Assembly: GCA_900315245.1 (NCBI GenBank)
Contig: OMYJ01000009.1
Span: forward strand, 37,563-101,562
Source: an uncultured Bacteroidales bacterium
Lineage (GTDB): Bacteria; Bacteroidota; Bacteroidia; Bacteroidales; WCHB1-69
Length of the DNA stretch: 64,000 bases
Direction of reading: 5' to 3'
Shown here: positions 27,996-36,839 of the stretch, one piece after another
Position numbering within the stretch: the first letter of the stretch is position 1
Layout: each line of letters begins with the position of its first letter
Position numbers and translations under genes: made by a program
Notes under the pieces: generated by a model
The model's database searches: none
What the model saw: only the letters and a program-made list of their open reading frames with translations
Told to the model about the DNA's origin: nothing

Positions 27996-28403
27996 ATGAA
28001 AAAATGGTTGTATGGAATTCTTTGCGTGGTGATGGTCGCCGTTGCTGCATTAGTGCTGATCTGCGCCACATCCGGTGATGACGTCATGACTAAGAAAAAC
28101 GGCGTTTACATCGTGAACACCACCAAACTGGGTGCGGACATCCAAGGTTATAATGGCCCTACCCCGCTGAATATTTACATCAAAGAGGACAAAATCGAAA
28201 AAATCGAAGCGCTGCCCAATGATGAAACCCCGCGGTTCTTCGACATGGTGAAAACACACCTGCTTCACAAGTGGAACGGCATGACCGTGAAACAAGCCGC
28301 CACCGCTAACGTGGATGCTGTGACCGGTGCCACCTACTCCTCCAACGCCGTCAAAGAGAATGTGAAATTGGGGGTGAAATATTACCAGAAACATAAAAAG
28401 TAA
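27996..28403 (+). CDS. Membrane-anchored FMN-binding domain protein
   Basis: 135 residues: N-terminal membrane helix (KKWLYGILCVVMVAVAALVLIC) and a periplasmic FMN_bind domain. The flavin attachment motif is present as DAVTGATYSS (compare the S/T-GAT motif of RnfG and NqrC, where the Thr carries covalent FMN). No flavin transferase (ApbE) is in the window. It ends exactly where the next ORF starts, so the two are co-transcribed. An electron-transfer or redox-sensing role is likely, partner unknown. Confidence 0.85.
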   Translation: MKKWLYGILCVVMVAVAALVLICATSGDDVMTKKNGVYIVNTTKLGADIQGYNGPTPLNIYIKEDKIEKIEALPNDETPRFFDMVKTHLLHKWNGMTVKQAATANVDAVTGATYSSNAVKENVKLGVKYYQKHKK

Positions 28404-29705
28404 ATGAGGCATCGTTTGTTCTTGCGTTTGGCTGTTCTGGAACTGCTACTGTTCGTGGCGGTGAAGGCTGTTTTTGCCCAAGGTCCAGACACCATACGCA
28501 TGATGCAATACAATCTGATGTATTACACAACCACTTCAGGCGTTTCAGACTGCAATAGCATCAGCAACAACTTGGACACAAAAGACACCCACATCAAGAC
28601 CATATTCCAATATGTGAAACCTACAGTGTTTTGTGTCTGCGAGATGGGATCACAAAACCTGTACGCCGACCGTCTTCTCAACAACGCCATCAACACCGAT
28701 GGAATCGACTACTATCGCCGAGGCCCTCTCACCAATCAGTCGGGTGGGACTATCGCCAATATGATCTATTATGATTCGCGCAAACTGACGTTGTACAAAT
28801 CCACCAATTTAACCACCTCTTACAGAGATATTAACGGATACACTTTCTATTACAACGCAGATAATTTGGACTCCAAAGACACCATCTTCATGACATTCTG
28901 GATTGCACATCTGAAAGCTGGCGACTCCCCCAATAATGAGGAATTGCGATTGGTACAAGTACAAAAGCTGATGAGTCGTATCGCCAACTCCGGGTTACCA
29001 GGCAATTACACATTTTCTGGTGATTTCAATATCTACTCAAGCAATGAGCCTGCATATCAAGAACTTACAGAGTACTCCAACAGCCTTTACCGCTTTTACG
29101 ACCCTGTAAACAGTCCTGGAGTTTGGCATAACAATTCGCAATTTTCCTCTTTGCACACGCAATCCACGCACACTCAATCCACCGACTGTTTTTCCAGCGG
29201 CGGTTTGGACGACCGGTTCGACATCATCCTTGTCTCGCCATACATCTACTATGGCAGTGATCGCATTCATCTTGTAGAAGGTTCCTATCACGCACTGGGT
29301 CAGGATGGTGCGCGCTTTAACGGGAGCATTCTCTCGCCCTCCAACAATTCTATCCCCTCTCAGGTGGCCAATGCACTCTACCAGCAATCCGACCACTTAC
29401 CGGTCATTATGGACATGACCATAGACGCACATGTAGGAGTTCCTGTTTACAAGCCTGATTTCAGAGTCAACATAGCCAATCCCGTGCGGGAAACGCTCCA
29501 GATTGATTTCCAACACGACAAACCAGGAAAATACGGCATCAGCATTTATGCCACTGACGGGCACCTCGTTATGACCCGCCTCGAAGATTTGGACGCAGGT
29601 GTCCATCATTTGTCTTATCCTTTCCCTTTTCAAAAAGGTGTCTATTTTGCAGTATTCACCGATGAATCAGGTCAAAAATCAACCTTAAAACTGATTCATT
29701 ATTAA
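28404..29705 (+). CDS. Secreted endonuclease/exonuclease/phosphatase-like protein with T9SS sorting domain
   Basis: 433 residues: signal peptide (ends VKAVFA-QGP), an endonuclease-exonuclease-phosphatase fold (about 25-340) and a T9SS type-A C-terminal domain (about 350-433; NPVRETLQIDF, KGVYFAVFTDESGQ). The EEP motifs are present: MMQYNLMYY, Glu in CEMG, SGDFNIYS and a closing SDHLPVIMDM. It is therefore a possible surface-bound or released nuclease or phosphodiesterase; substrate unknown. The ATG touches the preceding stop codon. Confidence 0.85.
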   Translation: MRHRLFLRLAVLELLLFVAVKAVFAQGPDTIRMMQYNLMYYTTTSGVSDCNSISNNLDTKDTHIKTIFQYVKPTVFCVCEMGSQNLYADRLLNNAINTDGIDYYRRGPLTNQSGGTIANMIYYDSRKLTLYKSTNLTTSYRDINGYTFYYNADNLDSKDTIFMTFWIAHLKAGDSPNNEELRLVQVQKLMSRIANSGLPGNYTFSGDFNIYSSNEPAYQELTEYSNSLYRFYDPVNSPGVWHNNSQFSSLHTQSTHTQSTDCFSSGGLDDRFDIILVSPYIYYGSDRIHLVEGSYHALGQDGARFNGSILSPSNNSIPSQVANALYQQSDHLPVIMDMTIDAHVGVPVYKPDFRVNIANPVRETLQIDFQHDKPGKYGISIYATDGHLVMTRLEDLDAGVHHLSYPFPFQKGVYFAVFTDESGQKSTLKLIHY

Positions 29706-29755
29706 TTTTACGCCTAAAAAACATCTCAGAAAAGGGTTACTGTATGAAAAAATTA

Positions 29756-29763
29756 TATCTTTG
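29756..29763 (+). promoter_or_regulatory. -7 promoter element of the DksA-like gene
   Basis: TATCTTTG followed by CACCC, 39 bases before the ATG at 29803; an in-frame TTG start at 29761 would lie within it. Confidence 0.7.
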
Positions 29764-29802
29764 CACCCTCAATTTTCATCACGAACAATAAACAAAACCA
29801 TT

Positions 29803-30189
29803 ATGAGTGAAATTGTTGTAAACCGTTATTCTGACGAAGATTTAGAAGAATTCAAAGTCTTAATAGAAAAAAAAATAGAAGAGGCAAAAAAGAACCTGGA
29901 AGTCTATCAGGAAGCATACAGTGGTGTCGGTAATGACACGAGAGACACTGCACCGACCTTCAAGAATCTCGAAGAAGGAAACCAAGTGCTTTCCAAAGAG
30001 GAAAACGGGCGTCTGATGTCTCGTTTGGTAAAATACATCTCCAACTTGGAAGCCGCCCTGGTACGTATCGAGAACAAGACCTACGGTGTGGACCGCATCA
30101 CGGGCAAACTCATCCCAAAAGAACGTTTGAGAATTGTCCCTCACGCCACGTTGGACATCGATACCAAACTGCAAGAAAAGAAAAAATAG
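29803..30189 (+). CDS. TraR/DksA family protein lacking all zinc-finger cysteines
   Basis: 128 residues. N-terminal coiled coil (YSDEDLEEFKVLIEKKIEEAKK), a middle block DTAPTFKNLEEGNQVLSKEENGRLMSRL and the DksA-like C-terminal part ALVRIENKTYGVDRITGKLIPKERLRIVPHATL. In zinc-binding DksA/TraR proteins the YG-C-x-x-C motif sits where this one has YGVDRITG; the whole protein contains no cysteine. Bacteroidota relatives often keep one. It may still reach into the RNA polymerase secondary channel, but metal binding is excluded. Confidence 0.85.
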   Translation: MSEIVVNRYSDEDLEEFKVLIEKKIEEAKKNLEVYQEAYSGVGNDTRDTAPTFKNLEEGNQVLSKEENGRLMSRLVKYISNLEAALVRIENKTYGVDRITGKLIPKERLRIVPHATLDIDTKLQEKKK

Positions 30190-30220
30190 ACTACAACAAC
30201 TTCTTTAATATGGGCATTCG

Positions 30221-31960
30221 ATGAATCCCCTTCTGAAAGTTGAAGATTTGTCACTCGAATTCCGACGTGACACACAGTGGAGCCCTATTCTGCATCATAT
30301 TAACTTTTCTCTTGACGAAGGAGAAACTTTAGGAATTGTGGGTGAGTCAGGCTCCGGCAAATCCGTGACGGCGCTTTCCGTCATGCAGCTTCTGAATCCT
30401 AAAATAGCGCGTTATCCCTCCGGAAAAATCCTTTTCCGCGCACAAAATGATGACAAAACGCCAACATTGGATATCCTGAAAGCTTCTGAATCCACCATGC
30501 AGTCCCTTAGAGGAAACCAGATAGGCATGATATTCCAGGAGCCTATGACCTCTCTTAATCCTGTCATCCGTTGTGGTGAACAGATCTCCGAACAAATCAT
30601 CCTGCACAAACATATCAGCAAAAAAGAGGCGAAAGAACAGGTTCTCAATCTGTTCAATGAGGTGATGTTGCCCCGACCCAACCAGATTTTCGATGCCTAT
30701 CCCCACGAGCTTTCCGGCGGACAGAAACAACGGATCATGATTGCCATGGCCATGAGCTGCAACCCGAAACTGCTCATCGCCGACGAGCCCACCACCGCCT
30801 TAGATGTCACCATCCAAAAAAACATTCTTGAACTCATCCGCACTTTGCAACATAAGCACGGGATGAGCGTGCTATTCATCACTCACGATTTAGGGGTGAT
30901 GGCGGAAGTCGCCGACCGCACCCTGGTGATGTACAAAGGTGACATCGTTGAAGAGAACAATGTGCGGGACATTTTCCTCAATCCTAAAAACCCCTACACT
31001 AAGCAGCTTATCGCATGCCGTCCTTCCATGAACCAACGGCTGAAAACGCTGCCGAAAGTGTCTGATTTTGTCGGAAACGACGACAAAGCAGTCCAAGACA
31101 TTATCACCAAACTGACCGTTCAGCCCGAAGAACGGGAGGCCGCGCATAAAGCACTTTACTCCGGTGACAAAATCGTCACAATCAAGAACTTAAACAAGGT
31201 GTACAAGCTCCGCAAACGCAAACTTTTCGAAAAACAACAGTTCCTTCATGCGCTGAAAGACATCAATCTTGACATTTATGAAGGCGAGACCTTGGGGCTC
31301 GTTGGTGAGTCCGGTTGCGGCAAGACCACACTGGGTCGCACCTTGTTACGTCTGATAGAACCATCCTCTGGCGAGGTCTGTTTCCGCGGCAAAAATCTCG
31401 TTCAACTCCCCGCTTCCGAGCTACGCAAAACGCGCAAAGACCTGCAAATCATCTTACAAGACCCGTATTCTTCTCTCAACCAAAGGCTTACCATAGGTGA
31501 GGCGCTCATGGAACCTATGCGCGTACATGGCATCCTTCACAACGACAAGGAACGAAAAAAACGGGTTATTGAACTTCTGGAACGCATAAGTCTCAATGAA
31601 TCACACTTCTACAGATATCCTCACGAATTTTCCGGGGGCCAACGGCAACGCATCTCCATTGCTCGCGCCCTCTCCGTAAATCCCAAATTCATCATCTGCG
31701 ACGAATCCGTTTCTGCCCTCGATGTCTCCGTGCAAGCGCAAGTACTCAACCTGCTTAACGAACTCAAAACCGAGTACCATTTTACCTACATCTTCATTTC
31801 CCACGACCTGTCTGTTGTGAAATTCATGGCCGACCGCATTGCTGTCATGCAGCAAGGAGCCATCGTGGAAATCGGTGAAGCGGACTCACTATGCGCACAT
31901 CCACAAACCGACTATACTCGCAAACTAATCGACGCTATCCCGAAAGGGGTTGTGTGTTGA
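30221..31960 (+). CDS. Oligopeptide ABC transporter, fused double ATPase (DppD-DppF / YejF-like)
   Basis: 579 residues with two ATP-binding cassettes. Walker A GESGSGKS at 41-48 and GESGCGKT at 362-369 (counting from GlyGlu-Ser), signatures LSGGQKQR and FSGGQRQR, Walker [10 protein letters not shown] and FIICDESVS. The CxxxPxT-like C-terminal extension of peptide-transporter ATPases follows the first cassette ([14 protein letters not shown]). No permease genes are near. The oligopeptide-binding lipoprotein at 53686-55323 is a possible partner in the same window. Heptamer repeats start at its stop. Confidence 0.93.
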   Translation: MNPLLKVEDLSLEFRRDTQWSPILHHINFSLDEGETLGIVGESGSGKSVTALSVMQLLNPKIARYPSGKILFRAQNDDKTPTLDILKASESTMQSLRGNQIGMIFQEPMTSLNPVIRCGEQISEQIILHKHISKKEAKEQVLNLFNEVMLPRPNQIFDAYPHELSGGQKQRIMIAMAMSCNPKLLIADEPTTALDVTIQKNILELIRTLQHKHGMSVLFITHDLGVMAEVADRTLVMYKGDIVEENNVRDIFLNPKNPYTKQLIACRPSMNQRLKTLPKVSDFVGNDDKAVQDIITKLTVQPEEREAAHKALYSGDKIVTIKNLNKVYKLRKRKLFEKQQFLHALKDINLDIYEGETLGLVGESGCGKTTLGRTLLRLIEPSSGEVCFRGKNLVQLPASELRKTRKDLQIILQDPYSSLNQRLTIGEALMEPMRVHGILHNDKERKKRVIELLERISLNESHFYRYPHEFSGGQRQRISIARALSVNPKFIICDESVSALDVSVQAQVLNLLNELKTEYHFTYIFISHDLSVVKFMADRIAVMQQGAIVEIGEADSLCAHPQTDYTRKLIDAIPKGVVC

Positions 31961-32030
31961 CAATAACTATAACTATAACCAGTTCGTTAAACAATCGCAA
32001 ATCGTAAACCGTAAACCGTAAATCGTAAAA
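31961..32030. repeat. Heptamer array (AACTATA units, then CGTAAA units)
   Basis: Starts directly after the ABC gene TGA with ATAACTA-type units, then five perfect-length units TCGCAAA, TCGTAAA, CCGTAAA, CCGTAAA, TCGTAAA, ending 2 bases before the next ATG. Confidence 0.85.
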
Positions 32031-32032
32031 CA

Positions 32033-32941
32033 ATGAACATTCTCAAAATCATCATCCGCATTGGTATCGGCGTATTTTTCATCGCATCTGCCATCCTGAA
32101 ATTGATTTCTATCGATAATTTTGAACTTTACATCTACAGTTTCAACATTTTCAGTTTCACAATGAGCGGTTTGGCGGCACGTGCCATCATAGCATGCGAG
32201 CTTCTGGTCGGCATCTTGCTGATTGCCAAAGTCAAATACAAGGAGGCGTGGTGGCTGACCATGTTGATGCTCGTCGGTTTCTCCCTTCTTCTCGTCTATG
32301 TAATTCTTTTCCGCAACGACAGTAACTGCCACTGTATGGGGGATTTAGTGGAAATAAAGCCGTTCCTGTCGCTCATCAAGAACCTTTTGGTCATCGCACT
32401 GATGTTGCTCATCCGCAAGGAGGAGGATTACCGTTTCCGGGGGCGCGTTTCCGTGCTCGTTATCGCCATCCTGACCGCCATCGCAGTGCCTTTCGCGTTA
32501 TTCCCGATGGATAACATTTACAACCTTTTCTCCAAAACCAGCACCAAAAGCTGCAATGAAGCTGAGTTCAACAGCTTTCTGCAAGATTCCGTTATGCAGG
32601 ACATCCATCTTGACGAAGGAAATTTCATCGTCGGAGTCGTCTCTTCAGGGTGTAAATTCTGCCGCATTGGCTGTCTGAAAATGTCGGAAATGGTCACTTT
32701 CAACAAAATAGACAGCACAAAAGTCTTGTATTTCATTTGGGGAGACAGTACTTCCGTGAAAGAATTCCGGAAAGAAACCAAAAGCGAACCCTTCCTATAC
32801 GTGCCTATCAATCCGGTAAAAGCCATTCGTATCACAGACGGAGCTTTCCCTTTGTTCCTGTTCATTCAAGATGGCGAGGTTCAAAGGACGGCCGACCTGA
32901 GACAATTAACCGAAAAGGAAGTTGTCTCCCATTTAAAATAA
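32033..32941 (+). CDS. DoxX/MauE-like membrane protein with C-terminal thioredoxin-like domain
   Basis: 302 residues. Four membrane helices in the first 160 residues (DoxX/MauE-like, with SAILKLISIDNFELYIYSF) contain a cysteine pair in NCHCMGD. A periplasmic C-terminal domain (about 175-302) carries SSGCKFCRIGC, a CxxC-type redox centre, and the strand FPLFLFIQDGEV typical of thioredoxin folds. The combination resembles a self-contained membrane disulfide oxidoreductase. Neighbour downstream is a TetR-like regulator with its own promoter. Confidence 0.78.
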   Translation: MNILKIIIRIGIGVFFIASAILKLISIDNFELYIYSFNIFSFTMSGLAARAIIACELLVGILLIAKVKYKEAWWLTMLMLVGFSLLLVYVILFRNDSNCHCMGDLVEIKPFLSLIKNLLVIALMLLIRKEEDYRFRGRVSVLVIAILTAIAVPFALFPMDNIYNLFSKTSTKSCNEAEFNSFLQDSVMQDIHLDEGNFIVGVVSSGCKFCRIGCLKMSEMVTFNKIDSTKVLYFIWGDSTSVKEFRKETKSEPFLYVPINPVKAIRITDGAFPLFLFIQDGEVQRTADLRQLTEKEVVSHLK

Positions 32942-32948
32942 ATTTTTG

Positions 32949-32956
32949 TATTTTTG
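32949..32956 (+). promoter_or_regulatory. -7 promoter element of the TetR-like gene
   Basis: TATTTTTG followed by CCGCC, 52 bases before the ATG at 33008. Confidence 0.7.
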
Positions 32957-33007
32957 CCGCCTAATAACTGTATAATTTTAGGTATTTTCTTCTAAAAACT
33001 GCTACAA

Positions 33008-33556
33008 ATGTCTTTAACAACAAAAAAGAAACAAGAGATTTTTGACTACTATTCGGAAAATGGCTTTCATCACTCCACCGAACAAATAGTAAAACATTTA
33101 AAAATCTGCCACAAAACTTTCTTTAATCGTTACGGAACCAAATCCCAGTCCATAGAAATAGCTTGGGAATATTGGCAAAACTTGTGCAAGGAAAAATGGT
33201 CACGCATTTTGGAAAACTGCAACCATTGCGTTGAAGAGTTGCTCATGATTCTCTATCACATGTACAAAACACGGGAATTTGACACTCATTATTACGAACT
33301 CACACGCGATAGCCGCAAATATCTCGATACCAGCTCCTACTTCTACTCCATAGTGTATTCTATTTTGGAAAAGGGGAAAAAGTGTTTTCATGTAAAGGAG
33401 AATCTGAACACAGATGCCTACACTTCTTTTGTCCTTAACAACATGTTTCTTATTGATTTTGAGAAAGATAAGAGGCGTATTACGTTGAAATTCATCTTGA
33501 ATGCGGCTTTGACCGAACGCGGGATGGAACTTTTCATGGAAACGCCCTTCGCTTAA
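33008..33556 (+). CDS. TetR-like transcriptional regulator (weak match)
   Basis: 182 residues. The N-terminal 50 residues fit a TetR DNA-binding domain (STEQIVKHLKICHKTFFNRYGTKSQSIEIAWEYW), and the rest is helical without a recognised ligand domain. The base composition is lower in GC than neighbours by eye. Cysteines in HLKICHK, NLCKEK and ENCNHC are unusual. It may regulate the adjacent DoxX-thioredoxin gene or the gene downstream; no operator was identified. Confidence 0.65.
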   Translation: MSLTTKKKQEIFDYYSENGFHHSTEQIVKHLKICHKTFFNRYGTKSQSIEIAWEYWQNLCKEKWSRILENCNHCVEELLMILYHMYKTREFDTHYYELTRDSRKYLDTSSYFYSIVYSILEKGKKCFHVKENLNTDAYTSFVLNNMFLIDFEKDKRRITLKFILNAALTERGMELFMETPFA

Positions 33557-33635
33557 TACGTCTGTCCTTCTGATTCACCTCGACTTATTAAACTTTTTTC
33601 TTTTACAGCAGTTGTTTTCTTTCAACTGAAATGTG

Positions 33636-33643
33636 TATTTTTG
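33636..33643 (+). promoter_or_regulatory. -7 promoter element of gene at 33661
   Basis: GTG-TATTTTTG-CCGTC, 17 bases before ATG 33661; an in-frame ATG at 33631 lies upstream of it and is not the start. Confidence 0.75.
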
Positions 33644-33660
33644 CCGTCAATTTTAAAACG

Positions 33661-34920
33661 ATGAAAAAAGCAGTTTTATTCTTGGGGATACTTTTACTTA
33701 TGACAGCAGGTCGGGCCAGCTATCTGCTGATTCCCATGGATTTGGCACAAAGCAACCATTTGAAAGCTTACGGGATCGCTTACTTCGCTGTATCCCATCA
33801 AATTGACATGAGCTGGCTGCTGAACTATCGGGGAGGCAGTTTCATGTGCCCGTATAATGGGAGCGTGGAAAACGAATGCTTGGTCCGCGGTGTCTCCTTC
33901 GAAATCCTTGCTGACCTTCAGGCCACGCAAATCCTCAACGAAATCGCCGTGATTGAGAACAACATGAACGAAATCCGTTTGACTAAAGAGCCTAAAATCG
34001 CCGTTTACTCACCAAAAAACAAACTCCCCTGGGACGACGCCGTCACGTTGGTGTTGACATACGCTGAAATCCCCTACACGGTGATTTATGACGAAGAGGT
34101 CATCAAAGGCGAACTTCCCAAATATGACTGGTTACACCTTCATCATGAAGATTTCACTGGACAATATGGGAAATTCTGGGCGAACTACCGCAACGCCAAA
34201 TGGTATCAGGACGATGTGCGGGAAAACGAGGAACGTGCATCGCAGCTGGGATTCTCGAAAGTGTCGCAAATGAAACTTGCCGTGGCTAAAGGCATCCGTG
34301 ACTTTGTGGCAGGCGGAGGCTATCTGTTCGCCATGTGCTCCGGTCCAGACAGTTATGATATTGCACTTGCTGCCGAAGGAGTGGATATTTGCGAAACCAT
34401 GTTCGACGGCGACCCTATGGATCCGCAAGCCCAAAGCAAACTCAACTACGACAACTGCTTTGCTTTCACTGATTTCAGAATTGAAACCAACCCCTACGTT
34501 TATGAAGTTTCCAACATTGACGTGAACCCGTCACAACATATCCAAAACAAATCCCACGACTATTTCACCCTCTTCGAGTTTTCCGCCAAATGGGATCCTG
34601 TTCCTACAATGCTGTGCCAGAATCACTTGCAAGTAATTCCCGGATTCATGGGACAGACCACCGCATTCCGGAAAGAACTCATTAAACCAACGGTGACCAT
34701 TATGGGAGAATGCGCCTATTTTAATGAAGCTCGCTATATTCATGGAGAATACGGGAAAGGCACTTGGACTTTCTACTCAGGCCACGATCCGGAAGACTAC
34801 CAGCATCTGGTCAACGATGCCCCCACAGATCTGAATCTGTTCCCTAATTCCGCAGGTTATCGTCTGATTCTCAATAACGTACTCTTCCCTGCCGCGAAAA
34901 AGCAGCAGCAGAAGACGTAA
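33661..34920 (+). CDS. Conserved Bacteroidota exported protein (family often labelled asparagine synthetase B)
   Basis: 419 residues: signal peptide (MKKAVLFLGILLLMTAGRA-SYL), then SYLLIPMDLAQSNHLKAYGIAY, LNYRGGSFM and KIAVYSPKNKLPWDDAVTLVLTYAEIPY, blocks I recall from a Bacteroidota family often named asparagine synthetase B. It has neither the N-terminal Cys amidotransferase nor the SGGxDS ATP site of real asparagine synthetase, so that name is misleading. The middle (LFAMCSGPDSYDIAL) looks like a class I glutamine-amidotransferase-like Rossmann fold. Function unknown; exported. Confidence 0.75.
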   Translation: MKKAVLFLGILLLMTAGRASYLLIPMDLAQSNHLKAYGIAYFAVSHQIDMSWLLNYRGGSFMCPYNGSVENECLVRGVSFEILADLQATQILNEIAVIENNMNEIRLTKEPKIAVYSPKNKLPWDDAVTLVLTYAEIPYTVIYDEEVIKGELPKYDWLHLHHEDFTGQYGKFWANYRNAKWYQDDVRENEERASQLGFSKVSQMKLAVAKGIRDFVAGGGYLFAMCSGPDSYDIALAAEGVDICETMFDGDPMDPQAQSKLNYDNCFAFTDFRIETNPYVYEVSNIDVNPSQHIQNKSHDYFTLFEFSAKWDPVPTMLCQNHLQVIPGFMGQTTAFRKELIKPTVTIMGECAYFNEARYIHGEYGKGTWTFYSGHDPEDYQHLVNDAPTDLNLFPNSAGYRLILNNVLFPAAKKQQQKT

Positions 34921-34954
34921 TACGTGAGGGCGTATCAGCTAAAAGCCAACAGCG

Positions 34955-35779
34955 CTAAATCCCTGGCATCATATTATAAATCAGATCAACGACGTTGGGG
35001 CCAGTTTTGGCAGCGGCGGCCAGCACTTCTTCGTGAGAAGCTTTTTCCACCTTGCCTACAACACCGAGGTCGGTGATTACCGACAGTGCAAAAATTTCCA
35101 GACCAAGATAATGCGCCATGATGGCTTCAGGTACCGTGGACATGCCCACGGCATCGGCTCCCATGATGTGAAACATCTTGTACTCCGACGGGGTTTCAAA
35201 ACAGGGGCCAGTCACGCCGATGTAAACACCTTCCTGCAAATGAATGTTCCGACTCTCACTTGTTTGTCGTGCTAATTTCAGCAACCTATGGGAGTACACC
35301 TCACTCATATTCGGAAAGCGGGGACCAAGCGTGTCATCATTCGGACCCATTAAAGGATTGTTGCCGAACAGGTTGATGTGGTCGCGGATGAGCATGATAT
35401 CGCCCACCTGGAATGAGGGGTTCATACCGCCCGCAGCATTCGAAAGGATGATTGTTTTTACCCCGAGGCCAGGCAAAATCTGCTGTGGAAATGTCACCAC
35501 ATCCATCGGATATCCCTCATAATAGTGGAAACGACCATTGAAGACCAGCACCTCCACATCGTTCAACCGTCCGAATATCATCGTTCCCTTATGACCTTGC
35601 ACAGTAGAAATCGGAAAGTTGGGAATCTCTTTGTAAGGAATTTCATCCACAATGTCAATCTTTTGCGTTAAGCCGCCTAGTCCTGAGCCTAACACGATGG
35701 CAATTTTCGGATTTATCGTTTTACGGTTATTCAGGTATCCAACCGTTTCAGCTATTTTCTTTCTTTTTTCCTCGAACAT
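34955..35779 (-). CDS. punA: Purine nucleoside phosphorylase
   Basis: Splits purine nucleosides with phosphate. 274 residues of the trimeric PNP/MTAP class: IAIVLGSGLGGLT, GHKGTMIFGRL, NGRFHYYEGY, LSNAAGGMNPSFQVGDIMLIRDHINL, Glu in GPCFETPSEY and GMSTVPEAIMAHYLG. Last gene of the M23-phoH-lpxK operon; its start overlaps lpxK by 32 bases. A heptamer-like stretch (34939-34961) follows its stop. Confidence 0.95.
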   Translation of the reverse strand: MFEEKRKKIAETVGYLNNRKTINPKIAIVLGSGLGGLTQKIDIVDEIPYKEIPNFPISTVQGHKGTMIFGRLNDVEVLVFNGRFHYYEGYPMDVVTFPQQILPGLGVKTIILSNAAGGMNPSFQVGDIMLIRDHINLFGNNPLMGPNDDTLGPRFPNMSEVYSHRLLKLARQTSESRNIHLQEGVYIGVTGPCFETPSEYKMFHIMGADAVGMSTVPEAIMAHYLGLEIFALSVITDLGVVGKVEKASHEEVLAAAAKTGPNVVDLIYNMMPGI

Positions 35780-36839
35780 GATCTATCACTATTTGGTTAA
35801 AGCTATCCCGTTGATTTTCAGTGAGAAATTCCACTTCCACACGTATCACAAAAACGGGTAGCAAAGATACAATATTTCTAATATGTTTTGATTGCAAACG
35901 CATCCAATCTTTTTCCGTAGTAACCAGCACGCATTGATTGCCGATATTGTTAAAATGCTGATCATAAACAGCTTGTATCTCTTTTTCAGTAAAAGAATGA
36001 TGGTCTGGAAATTCGTGATGCCCCTCTATGTTATATGTTTTCTCCAAATGATTGATTAAAGGTTTTGGGTGGGCTATTCCTGTCAGAACCACGATGTCGC
36101 GGACCAACTGTGGGTCGATTTTTTCCGCCGCAGGAGTGACAGGAACCAGCTGTTCATAACGGTAGCGCGTGAAAAAGAGATGCTGATGGGTCCTTAAACG
36201 GAGTTTGTACCTCCATGTGGATTCGTCAGTGTTTGCTTTGTCGGGAACTTTTGTCACGATTATGACGTCAGCGAAACGTGCCGCACGCGGGAACTCCCGA
36301 AGCGTGCCTGTCGGCATTGGCATGTCAGGACGATAAGGGCGATTGTATTCGGTTAACAGGATATGGAAGCTTGGGCGGAAGCGCAGATGCTGGTAAGCAT
36401 CGTCAAGAACAACGACCTCTGTATCAGGATTTTCTGAAAGAAGATTGCGCACACCCTCACAACGGTCTCCATCCACAGCCAACGGCACGTCAGGATGTCG
36501 CAAATGAGTCATAAAGGACTCATCCCCAAACATTTCTGCATTCCGATCTTGGAGATCTGTCTGCAAGACAGAATGATAACCTTTGGATTTCCGTCCATAT
36601 CCACGACTTAACGCCGCTACCCGGAACTCTCGTTTCAGCAATTCAATAACATATTGTGTATGAGGAGTTTTCCCCGTTCCGCCCACTGCCAAATTTCCGA
36701 CATCAATAGCGGGTATCGGGGAATCCATCCCTTTCCAAAAGCCAATTCTGTACAAAAACCGGCGAATCGCGGCCAACAAACCGTAAATCAAGGAAAAGGG
36801 TGTCAACAACAGTCCTATGATGAGTTTAATCCGATCCAT
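35748..36839 (-). CDS. lpxK: Tetraacyldisaccharide 4'-kinase
   Basis: Adds the 4'-phosphate in lipid A synthesis at the inner membrane. 363 residues: N-terminal hydrophobic helix (LIIGLLLTPFSLIYGLLAAI), P-loop VGNLAVGGTGKTPHTQYV, ALSRGYGRKSKGY, DDAYQHLRF (the D-x-x-x-Q-H motif) and TTEKDWMRL. The start at 36839 overlaps the end of phoH by 14 bases, and its 3' end overlaps the purine nucleoside phosphorylase start by 32 bases. Confidence 0.94.
   Translation of the reverse strand: MDRIKLIIGLLLTPFSLIYGLLAAIRRFLYRIGFWKGMDSPIPAIDVGNLAVGGTGKTPHTQYVIELLKREFRVAALSRGYGRKSKGYHSVLQTDLQDRNAEMFGDESFMTHLRHPDVPLAVDGDRCEGVRNLLSENPDTEVVVLDDAYQHLRFRPSFHILLTEYNRPYRPDMPMPTGTLREFPRAARFADVIIVTKVPDKANTDESTWRYKLRLRTHQHLFFTRYRYEQLVPVTPAAEKIDPQLVRDIVVLTGIAHPKPLINHLEKTYNIEGHHEFPDHHSFTEKEIQAVYDQHFNNIGNQCVLVTTEKDWMRLQSKHIRNIVSLLPVFVIRVEVEFLTENQRDSFNQIVIDHVRGKKKENS

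Noticed and set aside
33661..34920. Asparagine synthetase
   Set aside because: Signal peptide present and catalytic motifs absent.
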